NCBI RefSeq assembly: GCF_000498395.2
Contig: NZ_CP010979.1
Coordinates: 62,001-126,000, forward strand
Length of the DNA stretch: 64,000 bases
DNA from: Pseudomonas putida S13.1.2
GTDB lineage: Bacteria > Pseudomonadota > Gammaproteobacteria > Pseudomonadales > Pseudomonadaceae
Direction of reading: 5' to 3'
A program made the translations under genes and the position numbers. The notes beneath the pieces are model-generated. The model saw only the letters and a program-made list of their open reading frames with translations, had not been told where the DNA came from and searched no databases. This document shows, one piece after another, positions 20,674 through 29,234 of this stretch; position 1 is the first letter of the stretch; each line of letters starts with the position of its first letter.

Positions 20674-20722
20674 GGCTAACTCTTGGCTTTTTTAGCGTCC
20701 GTGAAGTCAGCGCGCCGAACGG

Positions 20723-21037
20723 TCAGCGCTGGGCTTCGAAATCGAGCAGTTTGCTGGCGATCTTGCCGGCATCGACCTGATAGCTGCCGTCGGCGATCGC
20801 CTGCTTCAACTGGGCCACACGGGCGCTGTTGACCACGGGTTCGTCGCGCAGCTTGTCGCTGATCTTCTGCAACTGCTGTGCCTCTTGGCTGAGGTGTACC
20901 GCTTCTCCGCTGGCGTTGGTGCCGCTGGCTGCTTCCTGGCTGGCGGCCGGTTTTTCGGCGCTGCCGGGCGCGGTATTGCCGCGCACGCCGCCCGTGACGG
21001 ACGGAGAGTTATTCAAACGACTGAAGTCGATGACCAT
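20723..21037 (-). CDS. flgM: FlgM, anti-sigma-28 factor
   Basis: A 104-residue small protein that binds FliA and is secreted when the hook is finished. It has the [10 protein letters not shown] start and the C-terminal sigma-binding helices [33 protein letters not shown]. The middle is Ala/Gly/Ser-rich and disordered, as usual. A sigma-28-type promoter is readable about 40 bp upstream, giving feedback: FliA drives its own inhibitor. Confidence 0.95.
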   Translation of the reverse strand: MVIDFSRLNNSPSVTGGVRGNTAPGSAEKPAASQEAASGTNASGEAVHLSQEAQQLQKISDKLRDEPVVNSARVAQLKQAIADGSYQVDAGKIASKLLDFEAQR

Positions 21038-21073
21038 GATCAGAAACCTCTGGGTATTTGGACGCTTGCCTTG

Positions 21074-21100
21074 TTTTCGGCCAACCCGAAAGAAACTTTA
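21074..21100 (-). promoter_or_regulatory. sigma-28 (FliA) promoter of flgMN
   Basis: On the minus strand the sequence reads TAAAGTTT, then 11 nt, then GCCGAAAA. The -35 element and spacer match the FliA consensus TAAAGTTT-N11-GCCGATAA exactly and the -10 element matches 7 of 8. Confidence 0.85.
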
Positions 21101-21199
21101 GGCACAAATGCTTGGCCGCCTGTCAGCAAGCTCGCCAACCCGTTCTCTGACACAGTTTAGGAAAAGCGGTTCCTGACTGCCAGCGCAATCTGTGGCGGG

Positions 21200-21952
21200 C
21201 TACATGCTCACCTCGACCTGGCCCGGGCCAGTCACCCTGGCCTTGACCACCCGTTTGGAATTCAGGTTGCGTACCCGTATCTGTTCGCTCAGGCCGCCCT
21301 TGCTCAAGGCCTCGCCCGGCATGCGCACGCTGAGGCTGCCGCTGCGGGCGATGATCACTACCTGGTCGCCCTTGCGCACCACCTCGGCCTGCTCCAGGTG
21401 CTGCGGGGTAAGCACCTGGTCGATGACCGTGGGGCGCAGCATCTTCATGCCCACCGCCTGGTCCAGTTCGGTCAGAAAACCCTGGCCAAGGGTGCCCACA
21501 TCGCGCTCGCGCAGGGCCACGTCGCCTTCGCCCACCGTGTTGTCACGCTTGAGCGGGCGGGTGACCACCACCACGTCGCGGAACAACCGCACCGTGGCCG
21601 GGACAAACACCGTCCACGGCGCTGCGCTGTCGCAGCGTACCCGTACTGTCACCCGGCCAAGCGGCAGGGCGGGGCTTTCCAGCGAAGCGTCCAGCTGCTG
21701 GCTGCACAACGGCATGCGCAGGCGTGGGTCCAGCGGGTTGACCTGGATTTCATAACGGCCGGCGGTCTGGGTGGTGGCCAGGTAATCTTCGACGGTGAAT
21801 TCAAGAAACCCTTGGGTGACACCGATAAGCTGTTCAGGCAAGGTGAGCGCGTCCGCTACCGTGCGAACGCCGGGCGCCAGCAGGCACAACGTGGCCAGCG
21901 AGCCAGTCAGCAGGCGCGTCAATCGTCGGAAAATTGTCGTTTTCGTATGCAT
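21200..21952 (-). CDS. flgA: FlgA, flagellar basal body P-ring assembly chaperone
   Basis: A 250-residue periplasmic protein needed for P-ring (FlgI) assembly. The N-terminal signal peptide (RRLTRLLTGSLATLCLLAPG) is clear; the SAF-type C-terminal domain has KRDNTVGEGDVALRERDVGTL and ends VTGPGQVEVSM. I start at the ATG 21952 (MHTKTTIFRR); a start at 22000 adds 16 residues. A sigma-54-like sequence at 21965-21980 would begin transcription very near this ATG, so the true start may need revision. It is divergent from cheV. Confidence 0.92.
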   Translation of the reverse strand: MHTKTTIFRRLTRLLTGSLATLCLLAPGVRTVADALTLPEQLIGVTQGFLEFTVEDYLATTQTAGRYEIQVNPLDPRLRMPLCSQQLDASLESPALPLGRVTVRVRCDSAAPWTVFVPATVRLFRDVVVVTRPLKRDNTVGEGDVALRERDVGTLGQGFLTELDQAVGMKMLRPTVIDQVLTPQHLEQAEVVRKGDQVVIIARSGSLSVRMPGEALSKGGLSEQIRVRNLNSKRVVKARVTGPGQVEVSM

Positions 21953-21957
21953 GACGC

Positions 21958-21984
21958 TCAAAAAAGCAAAGCCCGTGCCGACTC
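21958..21984 (+). promoter_or_regulatory. candidate sigma-28 promoter of cheV-cheR
   Basis: TCAAAAAA, 11 nt, GCCGACTC. The TCAA and GCCGA halves and the spacing fit the FliA consensus; the last three bases of the -10 do not. Transcription would start roughly 35-40 bp before cheV. Confidence 0.45.
21965..21980 (-). promoter_or_regulatory. candidate sigma-54 promoter of flgA
   Basis: Minus-strand CGGCACGGGCTTTGCT has GG and GC 10 nt apart and TTGCT at -12, close to TGGCAC-N5-TTGCW. flgA is reported as an RpoN/FleQ-dependent gene in P. aeruginosa. It overlaps the candidate cheV promoter on the other strand. Confidence 0.45.
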
Positions 21985-22029
21985 GTAACCTGAGTTGCAA
22001 CGAAAGGCTGAAAGATTAAGGAGTCTGGC

Positions 22030-22959
22030 ATGGCGGGTGTTATGGATTCGGTCAACCAGCGCACGCAGCTGGTGGGGCAGAATCGCCTGGAATTGCTGCT
22101 GTTCCGCCTCAATGGCGAACAGCTATACGGCATCAACGTGTTCAAGGTCAGGGAAGTGCTGCAATGCCCTGCGCTGACCCTGCTGCCCAAGGCGCACCCG
22201 GTGGTGCGTGGCGTTGCCAACATTCGCGGGGCGACCATCCCGATCCTCGACTTGTCGATGGCCACCGGGATGCGCCCGCTGCAGGAAGAGACGCGCAACA
22301 GCTTCGTGATCATCACCGAGTACAACACCAAGACCCAAGGCTTCCTGGTGCACTCGGTGGAGCGCATCGTCAACATGAACTGGGAAGAGATCCACCCGCC
22401 ACCCAAGGGCACCGGCCGTGACCACTACCTGACTGCGGTCACCCGGGTGGACAACCGCATGGTCGAGATCATCGATGTGGAGAAGGTGCTGGCCGAAGTG
22501 TCGCCGTCGTCCGAGTCGGTATCGGCTGGGGTGATCGATGCCGAGACGCAGGACAAGGCCGTGCTGATGCGGGTGCTGACCGTGGACGATTCGTCGGTGG
22601 CGCGCAAGCAGGTCAGCCGCTGCCTGCAGACCGTGGGGGTGGAGGTCGTGGCACTCAACGATGGCCGCCAGGCCCTGAACTACCTGCGCCAGCTGGTGGA
22701 TGAGGGCAAAAAGCCTGAAGAAGAGTTCCTGATGATGATCTCGGACATTGAAATGCCGGAAATGGACGGCTATACGCTAACGGCGGAGATCCGCAGCGAC
22801 CCGCGCATGCAAAAATTGCACATCTGCCTGCATACTTCGCTTTCCGGGGTGTTCAACCAGGCAATGGTCAAGAAGGTCGGCGCCGATGACTTTCTGGCCA
22901 AGTTCAAGCCGGACGACCTGGCCCAACGGGTGGTCGACCGGATCAAGGCAGCGCATTGA
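22030..22959 (+). CDS. cheV: chemotaxis protein CheV (CheW-receiver hybrid)
   Basis: A 309-residue cytoplasmic coupling protein. The CheW-like domain (about 15-160; FRLNGEQLYGINVFKVREVLQCP, VRGVANIRGATIPILDL) is followed by a receiver domain (about 178-305) with the acidic pair in VLTVDDSS, the phospho-acceptor Asp in MMISDIEMPEMDGY and the conserved Lys in FLAKFKP. It couples receptors to CheA and can buffer phosphoryl groups. It lies 51 bp before cheR. A likely ribosome site (aaggag) precedes the ATG. Confidence 0.95.
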   Translation: MAGVMDSVNQRTQLVGQNRLELLLFRLNGEQLYGINVFKVREVLQCPALTLLPKAHPVVRGVANIRGATIPILDLSMATGMRPLQEETRNSFVIITEYNTKTQGFLVHSVERIVNMNWEEIHPPPKGTGRDHYLTAVTRVDNRMVEIIDVEKVLAEVSPSSESVSAGVIDAETQDKAVLMRVLTVDDSSVARKQVSRCLQTVGVEVVALNDGRQALNYLRQLVDEGKKPEEEFLMMISDIEMPEMDGYTLTAEIRSDPRMQKLHICLHTSLSGVFNQAMVKKVGADDFLAKFKPDDLAQRVVDRIKAAH

Positions 22960-23010
22960 AGCAGCCGGGGGCAGGCCCCCGGCACCAGTGATTGAAAAGA
23001 GGCGGCAAGA

Positions 23011-23838
23011 GTGTCTACGGGTAATTTGGATTTCGAACAGTTCCGGGTATTCCTGGAGAAAGCCTGTGGCATCCTGCTGGGCGAAAATAAGCAGTACCTG
23101 GTTTCCAGCCGTCTCAACAAGCTGATGGAGCAACAGGGCATCAAGAGCCTGGGCGAACTGGTGCAGCGCATCCAGGCCCAGCCACGCGGTGGTTTGCGTG
23201 AGCAGGTGGTGGATGCGATGACCACCAACGAGACCCTGTGGTTTCGCGATACCTACCCGTTCGAAGTGCTGAAGAACAAGGTGATCCCCGAGTTCATCCG
23301 CAACAACCCTGGCCAGCGCCTGCGCATGTGGTCGGCGGCTTGTTCGTCGGGGCAGGAGCCGTATTCCATCTCGATGGCCATCGACGAATTCGAGCGCAGC
23401 AACCTTGGCCAGTTGAAGATGGGCGCGCAGATCGTTGCCACCGACCTGTCCGGCACCATGCTCACCAACTGCAAGACAGGTGAGTATGACAGCCTGGCCA
23501 TTGCCCGCGGCCTGTCCCAGGAGCGTCTGCAGCGCTACTTCGACCCCAAGGGGGCGGGGCGCTGGGCGGTCAAGCCGGCGATTCGCAGCCGCGTCGAGTT
23601 CCGCTCGTTCAACCTGCTGGACAGCTATGCCAGCCTGGGCAAGTTCGACATCGTGTTCTGCCGCAACGTGCTGATCTACTTCTCGGCGCAGGTGAAGCGG
23701 GACATCCTGCTGCGCATTCACAGCACCCTGAAGCCGGGTGGCTACCTGTTCCTGGGGGCTTCGGAAGCGCTGAACGGGTTGCCGGACCATTACCAGATGG
23801 TGCAGTGCAGCCCGGGGATCATCTACCAGGCCAAGTAA
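23011..23838 (+). CDS. cheR: chemotaxis protein methyltransferase CheR
   Basis: A 275-residue SAM-dependent methyltransferase that methylates glutamates on chemoreceptors. The N-terminal helical domain and the SAM site (RMWSAACSSGQEPYSISMAI), then FDIVFCRNVLIYFS and LKPGGYLFLGASEAL, are diagnostic. It starts with GTG at 23011 preceded by aagaggcgg. It forms an operon with cheV and ends in a clear terminator. The position between flgA and flgB is the usual one in Pseudomonas. Confidence 0.96.
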   Translation: MSTGNLDFEQFRVFLEKACGILLGENKQYLVSSRLNKLMEQQGIKSLGELVQRIQAQPRGGLREQVVDAMTTNETLWFRDTYPFEVLKNKVIPEFIRNNPGQRLRMWSAACSSGQEPYSISMAIDEFERSNLGQLKMGAQIVATDLSGTMLTNCKTGEYDSLAIARGLSQERLQRYFDPKGAGRWAVKPAIRSRVEFRSFNLLDSYASLGKFDIVFCRNVLIYFSAQVKRDILLRIHSTLKPGGYLFLGASEALNGLPDHYQMVQCSPGIIYQAK

Positions 23839-23845
23839 TCAAGAG

Positions 23846-23875
23846 GGCCGGCAGCGAAAACTGCCGGCCTTTTTG
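23846..23875 (+). terminator. rho-independent terminator of cheV-cheR
   Basis: GGCCGGCAG cgaaaa CTGCCGGCC followed by TTTTTG, right behind cheR. Confidence 0.92.
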
Positions 23876-23883
23876 CTGTCTGT

Positions 23884-23983
23884 GCCGGCCTCTTCGCGGG
23901 TAAACCCGCTCCCACAGGTACCGCACCAGATTCGAAAACTGTGCAGACCCCTGTGGGAGCGGGTTCACCCGCGAAGGGGCCGG
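23884..23983. repeat. REP/BIME element 4
   Basis: CCGGCCTCTTCGCGGGTAAACCCGCTCCCACAGG with its inverted partner ending GCGAAGGGGCCGG, between the cheR terminator and the flgB promoter. Confidence 0.9.
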
Positions 23984-24141
23984 TACAGGGCAAACACTGA
24001 CGTCAATTTTTTGGTTTGCCGCTTTTGCCGCCCGGCAATTGCCGCTTTCGCCGCCCAGGGCGGAAGGCCTTTGCCGCTTTTCTGGCATCACCCTGACAGC
24101 ACTGTGCCTCGTAGCCCCGTATTTGTGGGCTTTGCATGGGT

Positions 24142-24157
24142 TGGCACAGCCCTTGCT
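24142..24157 (+). promoter_or_regulatory. sigma-54 promoter of flgBCDE
   Basis: TGGCACAGCCCTTGCT matches the RpoN consensus TGGCAC-N5-TTGCW completely. It lies about 50 bp before the flgB ATG. In P. aeruginosa flgBCDE is a FleR/RpoN class III operon. Confidence 0.92.
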
Positions 24158-24205
24158 ATACCTTGCTCAACGAAATTCCGGTCAACCTCTGAAGGTTTCC
24201 CCGAC

Positions 24206-24616
24206 ATGAGCATCAGCTTCGACAAGGCGCTTGGTATCCACGAAAAGGCCATGGGCTTCCGCGCCCAGCGCGCCGAAGTGCTGGCCAACAACATCGCCAA
24301 CGCCGACACGCCCAATTACAAGGCGCGTGACATGGACTTCGCCTCTGTGCTGGCCGCCGAAAGCGACAAGCAGCAAAGCGGCCGTTTCGCCATGGACCGC
24401 ACCAATAGCCGCCACATCGAAGCCGAAGGCCTCGCCATTGCGGGCGACGATACCCTCAAGTACCGCACGCCGCTGCAGCCGTCGATCGACCAGAACACCG
24501 TGGACGCGCAGATCGAGCAATCGAACTACACCGAAAACGCCATTGGCTTCCAGGCCAGCTTCACCTTGCTCAACAGCAAATTCAAAGGGCTGGTATCGGC
24601 CCTGCGGGGAGAATGA
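24206..24616 (+). CDS. flgB: flagellar basal-body rod protein FlgB
   Basis: A 136-residue proximal rod subunit exported by the flagellar type III system. The N-terminal rod-family motif VLANNIANADTPNYKARDMDF is clear. The ATG at 24206 lies behind the sigma-54 promoter; longer in-frame starts would run back through the promoter and a REP and are rejected. It is the first gene of flgBCDE. Confidence 0.96.
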   Translation: MSISFDKALGIHEKAMGFRAQRAEVLANNIANADTPNYKARDMDFASVLAAESDKQQSGRFAMDRTNSRHIEAEGLAIAGDDTLKYRTPLQPSIDQNTVDAQIEQSNYTENAIGFQASFTLLNSKFKGLVSALRGE

Positions 24617-24618
24617 CC

Positions 24619-25062
24619 ATGTCCCTTTCCAGTGTCTTCAACATTGCCGGTAGCGGCATGAGCGCGCAAAACACGCGCCTGAACACCGTTGCCTCCAACA
24701 TCGCCAACGCCGAAACCGTCTCTTCGAGCATTGACCAGACCTACCGCGCCCGCCACCCGGTGTTTGCCACCACCTTCCAGGATGCGCAAGCCGGCGGCAG
24801 CCAGTCGCTGTTCGAAGACCAGGGCGAAGCAGGGCAGGGCGTACAGGTAAAAGGCATCGTCGAGGACCAGAGCACCCTGGAAGCACGCTACGAGCCAAAC
24901 CACCCGGCGGCGAACAAGGACGGCTACGTCTACTACCCGAACGTCAACGTGGTCGAGGAGATGGCAGACATGATCTCTGCCAGCCGTGCGTTCCAGACCA
25001 ACGCCGAGCTGATGAACACGGCCAAGAGCATGATGCAGAAAGTCCTGACTCTGGGGCAGTGA
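24619..25062 (+). CDS. flgC: flagellar basal-body rod protein FlgC
   Basis: A 147-residue rod subunit. It has the motif LNTVASNIANAETVSSSIDQTYRARHPVF and the C-terminal NVVEEMADMISASRAFQTNAELMNTAKSMM helix. I prefer the ATG at 24619 (MSLSSVFN, the family start); an ATG at 24613 overlaps the flgB stop. Second gene of the operon. Confidence 0.96.
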   Translation: MSLSSVFNIAGSGMSAQNTRLNTVASNIANAETVSSSIDQTYRARHPVFATTFQDAQAGGSQSLFEDQGEAGQGVQVKGIVEDQSTLEARYEPNHPAANKDGYVYYPNVNVVEEMADMISASRAFQTNAELMNTAKSMMQKVLTLGQ

Positions 25063-25074
25063 TAGGAAGCCGAC

Positions 25075-25776
25075 ATGACCACTACCAATTCCACCACCGA
25101 TGTCGGTAGCGCATACCTGACTTCGCTGCAAAAACAGCAGAGCAAGAACAGCGACAGCACCGGTGCCGCCGGCAGCGCGCTGGGCAAGGACGCGTTCCTG
25201 CAGTTGCTGGTTACCCAGATGCAGAACCAGAACCCCCTCGATCCGCAGGAAAACGGCGAATTCGTCGCCCAGCTGGCGCAGTTCAGCAGCCTTGAAAGCA
25301 TGCAGTCGCTGAATGATGCGGTGACCTACATTGCAACAGGGTTGCAGTCCTCCCAGGCCCTGCAGGCCTCGTCGCTGGTAGGGCGCAATGTGATTGTGCA
25401 AACCGACAAAGCCGTGGTCGACACCAGCAAGGACATGAAAGGCTCAGTAAACCTGACGTCGTCCAGTACCTCTACTTCGGTGGGGATCTACAACAAGGAC
25501 GACAAGCTGGTGCGCACCATCGAGCTGGGTACCCAGAAGGCTGGCAGCATCGACTTCACCTGGGATGGCCTGGACGATGACGGTGAAGTCGCGGCCGCCG
25601 GTACCTACACCTTCAAAGCCACAGCCTCGATCGATGGCACGGCCACCGCCATGACCACCAACCTGCCGGCCTCGGTTACCAGTGTGACCATGGGTTCCAA
25701 CGGTTCGGAGATGACACTCAACCTGGCCGGGCTGGGCAGTGTTGCGCTTTCCAAAATCCAAAGCATCGGCATCTAG
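25075..25776 (+). CDS. flgD: flagellar hook assembly protein FlgD (hook cap)
   Basis: A 233-residue scaffold protein needed to polymerise FlgE. The N-terminal FLQLLVTQMQNQNPLDPQ motif and FVAQLAQFSSLE are characteristic; the C-terminal part has the FlgD Ig-like segment with TWDGLDDDGEVAAAGTYTF. It lies 12 bp behind flgC and 28 bp before flgE. Confidence 0.96.
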   Translation: MTTTNSTTDVGSAYLTSLQKQQSKNSDSTGAAGSALGKDAFLQLLVTQMQNQNPLDPQENGEFVAQLAQFSSLESMQSLNDAVTYIATGLQSSQALQASSLVGRNVIVQTDKAVVDTSKDMKGSVNLTSSSTSTSVGIYNKDDKLVRTIELGTQKAGSIDFTWDGLDDDGEVAAAGTYTFKATASIDGTATAMTTNLPASVTSVTMGSNGSEMTLNLAGLGSVALSKIQSIGI

Positions 25777-25804
25777 GGCCTGAGCAAAACGACAGGAGTT
25801 TCAC

Positions 25805-27127
25805 ATGTCTTTCAATATCGGCCTTAGCGGCCTCTATGCAGCAAACAAGGCCCTGAACGTCACCGGCAACAACATTGCCAACGTTGCCACCACCGGCTTC
25901 AAGTCGTCGCGTGCCGAGTTCGCCGACCAGTATTCCAACTCCGTTCGTGGCACCAGCGCCGGCAAGACAGTGATCGGCACCGGGGTAAAGACCGCCGCGG
26001 TTTCGCAACTGTTCACGCCAGGCAATATCAATTCAACCGGCCAGGCACTGGACATGGCCATCGATGGCAACGGTTTCTTTGCCTTGAACGATAACGGTTC
26101 GAAGATCTACACCCGTGCTGGCGCGTTCTACAGCGACAAGGCAGGTTATGTGGTGAACTCTTCGGGTGCCAACCTGCAAGGTTATGCAGTGGGCGAAGAC
26201 GGCAAGCTCATTCAGGGCGTGCTGACCAACCTGCAGATCGACACCTCCAACCTGACGCCGAAGCCGACCAGCCTCATCACCGAGAAGATCAACCTCAACT
26301 CGGGCGCAACCGCCCCTTCGGTAACGCCGTTCGACCCCGCCAACGCCAGTTCCTACAACTTCACGTTCAACACCCCGGTGTACGACAGCCAGGGCAACGA
26401 ACACCAGATGAATCAGTACTTCATCAAGGATGACACGACCAACACCTGGTCGATGCACACCACCATCGATGGCCGTAATCCGGAAAACCCGGCGTCGACC
26501 ACACCGTTGGTCAACGCGGTGCCGTTCAAGTCCGATGGCACGCTGAACAAGGATGCGATGACGGCAGGCGCGGTCACGGGCGGCCTGGCCATTGGTGAAG
26601 ACAAGATATTCCAGCTCAACAACTGGATCCCGGCGCAGAAAAATGCCGCTGGCGAGTGGTCGGCCAATGGCGCCATCGCCAATGCCGACGGTGTGAAGCT
26701 GGACATGCTGGGGGCTACCCAATACAACGCGTCGTCCGCAGAAATTGCCAAAACCCAGGATGGTTTCGCCACGGGTGAGCTTTCGGGGCTGAGCATCGAC
26801 CAGAACGGCTACCTGTTTGCCAGCTTCACCAACGGCAAGGACAAGGTGATTGGCCAGGTGGCGATTGCCAACTTCGCCAACCTGCAGGGCCTGACGCCGA
26901 TTGGCGGCACCAACTGGAAAGAGTCCTACGCCTCGGGCGTGCCGGTGATCGGCGCCCCGGACACCGGTACCCTGGGCCAGATCTCGGGTGGTGCGCTGGA
27001 GGACTCCAACGTCGACCTGACCGGCGAGCTGGTCAACCTGATCAAGGCTCAGAGCAACTACCAGGCCAACGCCAAGACCATATCTACCGAAAGCACCATC
27101 ATGCAGACCATCATTCAGATGACCTGA
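25805..27127 (+). CDS. flgE: flagellar hook protein FlgE
   Basis: A 440-residue hook subunit. It has the rod/hook N-terminal motif NIANVATTGFKSSRAEFAD, a middle domain and the C-terminal SNVDLTGELVNLIKAQSNYQANAKTISTE coiled segment. Last core gene of flgBCDE; a GC-rich inverted repeat follows it. Confidence 0.96.
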   Translation: MSFNIGLSGLYAANKALNVTGNNIANVATTGFKSSRAEFADQYSNSVRGTSAGKTVIGTGVKTAAVSQLFTPGNINSTGQALDMAIDGNGFFALNDNGSKIYTRAGAFYSDKAGYVVNSSGANLQGYAVGEDGKLIQGVLTNLQIDTSNLTPKPTSLITEKINLNSGATAPSVTPFDPANASSYNFTFNTPVYDSQGNEHQMNQYFIKDDTTNTWSMHTTIDGRNPENPASTTPLVNAVPFKSDGTLNKDAMTAGAVTGGLAIGEDKIFQLNNWIPAQKNAAGEWSANGAIANADGVKLDMLGATQYNASSAEIAKTQDGFATGELSGLSIDQNGYLFASFTNGKDKVIGQVAIANFANLQGLTPIGGTNWKESYASGVPVIGAPDTGTLGQISGGALEDSNVDLTGELVNLIKAQSNYQANAKTISTESTIMQTIIQMT

Positions 27128-27160
27128 TGGTCGTCTGCTAGTGTGGTTTTGTCTGTAATT

Positions 27161-27261
27161 GGGGCTGCATTGCAGCCCATCGCCGGCAAGCCAGCTCCCA
27201 CTGGAGGTTGCAATCCTCTGTAGGAGCTGGCTTGCCGGCGATGGGCCGCAGAGCGGCCCCA
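27161..27261. repeat. inverted repeat of a third REP family behind flgE
   Basis: GGGGCTGC ... GCAGCCCATCGCCGGCAAGCCAGCTCC at the left pairs with GGAGCTGGCTTGCCGGCGATGGGC at the right, with a further small GGGCCGCagagCGGCCC hairpin at the end. It may attenuate transcription leaving flgE. Confidence 0.85.
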
Positions 27262-27282
27262 GGTTCATCAAGGTTCACGCCC

Positions 27283-27465
27283 ATGAAACGGCTAATGCTT
27301 ACCGCCCTCCTGGCCATGGCCTTACCGCTGTCGGCTGCTCCCGCCCCGTTCTATCTCTGGCAAAGCCTGGTGACCGGCCGCTACATGTGCTCGGCCAACA
27401 AGCTGGGCGAAGGCTGGGTGCGCCATTCGGGCCCCTACAACAACGCTGCCTGCCGCAGCCACTAG
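27283..27465 (+). CDS. small exported protein between flgE and flgF
   Basis: A 60-residue predicted secreted protein of unknown function. Residues 1-19 form a signal peptide (MKRLMLTALLAMALPLSAA); the mature part is about 41 residues with two cysteines (YMCSANK and NAACRSH) that could form a disulfide, plus aromatic residues. I place the start at the ATG 27283 because the longer frame reads through the REP. The ribosome site is weak (aagg). Its place between two flagellar operons is intriguing; it may be carried at the end of flgBCDE. The function is not inferred. Confidence 0.65.
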   Translation: MKRLMLTALLAMALPLSAAPAPFYLWQSLVTGRYMCSANKLGEGWVRHSGPYNNAACRSH

Positions 27466-27560
27466 CCAACCTTTGCCGCAGGCGGCAAACATCCGCCGAC
27501 AAACTGACGTTTGTTGCCCCTTGCCGGGCTGAAACCCCCGTAAACAGGCGGTTTAAGACT

Positions 27561-27576
27561 TGGTTCGATTATTGCT
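27561..27576 (+). promoter_or_regulatory. sigma-54 promoter of flgFGHIJKL
   Basis: TGGTTCGATTATTGCT: GG and GC separated by exactly 10 nt, with TTGCT at -12, about 50 bp before flgF. The -24 half is less perfect than that of flgB. In P. aeruginosa this operon is RpoN/FleR dependent. Confidence 0.75.
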
Positions 27577-27624
27577 TCGGACCTGCCCAGTGACAGCGCG
27601 GCAGCGACGCGCAGAGGAGATACT

Positions 27625-28365
27625 GTGGACAAGTTGCTTTATGTGGCCATGACCGGCGCCAGCCAGAACGCGCTGGCGCAAAAGGCCCACGCCAACAACC
27701 TGGCGAACATTTCCACCAACGGTTTTCAGCGCGACCTGGAACAGGCGCGTTCGATGCCGGTGTTCGGTGACAGCTTTCCGGCGCGCGCCTTTGCCATGAC
27801 CGAACGCCCGGCCACCGACTTCAGCGAAGGCCCGTTGGTCGAGACGGGTCGTGACCTGGATGTTGCCGTGACCGGCAAGGGCTTCATCGCCGTGCAGGCA
27901 CCGGACGGCAGCGAAGCCTACGTGCGTACCGGCAGCCTGAACATCGACGCCCTCGGCGTGCTGCGTGCCGGCAACGGCATGCCGGTGATCGGCAACGGTG
28001 GCCCTATTGCCATCCCGCCGGAGCAGAAGGTTGAGGTCGGCGCCGACGGCACCCTCAGCATTCGCTCCATGGGTGAAGACCCGCGGGTGATGGCCGAGGT
28101 CGACCGCATCAAGCTGGTCAACCCGGACACCAAAGGCCTGACCAAAGGCCTGGACGGTCTGATCCACACCACCTCTGGCCAGCCGGCCGACGCCGACGTC
28201 AACGTGCGGGTGGTGGCGGGCTTCCTGGAAGGCAGCAACGTCAACGCTGTCGAGGAAATGACCTCGGTGCTGGCGCTGTCCCGCCAGTTCGAACTGCACG
28301 TCAAGATGATGAACACGGCCAAGGAAGGCGACGAAGCCATGGCTCGGGTTTTGCAAATCGGCTAA
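27625..28365 (+). CDS. flgF: flagellar basal-body rod protein FlgF
   Basis: A 246-residue proximal rod protein. Family marks are LAQKAHANNLANISTNGFQRDLEQA at the N-terminus and the C-terminal VNAVEEMTSVLALSRQFELHVKMMNTAKEGDEAM. It starts with GTG at 27625 behind a strong agaggaga. It is the first gene of flgFGHIJKL. Confidence 0.96.
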   Translation: MDKLLYVAMTGASQNALAQKAHANNLANISTNGFQRDLEQARSMPVFGDSFPARAFAMTERPATDFSEGPLVETGRDLDVAVTGKGFIAVQAPDGSEAYVRTGSLNIDALGVLRAGNGMPVIGNGGPIAIPPEQKVEVGADGTLSIRSMGEDPRVMAEVDRIKLVNPDTKGLTKGLDGLIHTTSGQPADADVNVRVVAGFLEGSNVNAVEEMTSVLALSRQFELHVKMMNTAKEGDEAMARVLQIG

Positions 28366-28412
28366 TCACTTTTGAACGGGTGCCGTAAAACAGGCGCACG
28401 AGGAGAAACAAC

Positions 28413-29198
28413 ATGCTTCCGGCTCTTTGGGTCGCTAAAACCGGCCTGTCCGCCCAGGACACCAACCTGACGGTCATTTCCAACAACCTGGCCAACGTTT
28501 CCACCACCGGCTTCAAGCGTGACCGTGCCGAGTTCGCAGACCTGCTCTACCAGATCAAACGTCAGCCTGGTGCGCAGTCGACCCAGGACAGCGAGCTGCC
28601 TTCGGGCCTGCAGGTCGGTACCGGTGTGCGCATTGTCGGCACCCAGAAGAGCTTCGTCGCCGGCAGCCTGCAAACCACCGAGAACCCGCTGGACATGGCG
28701 GTCAACGGCCGTGGCTTCTTCCAGATCCTGCAGCCGGACGGCACCGTGTCGTACACCCGTGACGGCACCTTCCACCTGAACTCCGACGGCCAGATCGTCA
28801 CCGCCAACGGCTACGCCCTCGAGCCTGCCGTTGTCGTGCCGAACGACGCGCAAACCTTCACCGTCGGCCAGGACGGCACCGTATCGATCACCACCGCCGG
28901 CAACCCGGCGGCGCAGGTGATCGGCAACATCCAGACCGCCGACTTCATCAACCCGGCCGGCCTGCAGGCCATCGGCGACAACCTGTTCCTGGAGACTGCC
29001 GCCAGTGGCGCGCCGCAAGTCGGCACCCCGGGCCTGAACGGTTTCGGCACCACCCAGCAGCAGACCCTGGAAAACTCCAACGTCAGCACCGTGGAAGAGC
29101 TGGTGAACATGATCACCACCCAGCGCGCCTACGAGATGAACTCCAAGGTCATCTCCACCGCCGACCAGATGCTGTCGTTCGTGACTCAACAGCTCTAA
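28413..29198 (+). CDS. flgG: flagellar distal rod protein FlgG
   Basis: A 261-residue rod subunit. N-terminal LTVISNNLANVSTTGFKRDRAEFADLLYQ and C-terminal LENSNVSTVEELVNMITTQRAYEMNSKVISTADQM are near-invariant in FlgG. A good gaggag site precedes the ATG. Confidence 0.97.
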   Translation: MLPALWVAKTGLSAQDTNLTVISNNLANVSTTGFKRDRAEFADLLYQIKRQPGAQSTQDSELPSGLQVGTGVRIVGTQKSFVAGSLQTTENPLDMAVNGRGFFQILQPDGTVSYTRDGTFHLNSDGQIVTANGYALEPAVVVPNDAQTFTVGQDGTVSITTAGNPAAQVIGNIQTADFINPAGLQAIGDNLFLETAASGAPQVGTPGLNGFGTTQQQTLENSNVSTVEELVNMITTQRAYEMNSKVISTADQMLSFVTQQL

Positions 29199-29234
29199 GC
29201 CCTGTCGCTTCGTTACACCCGTGAGGTATGCACC

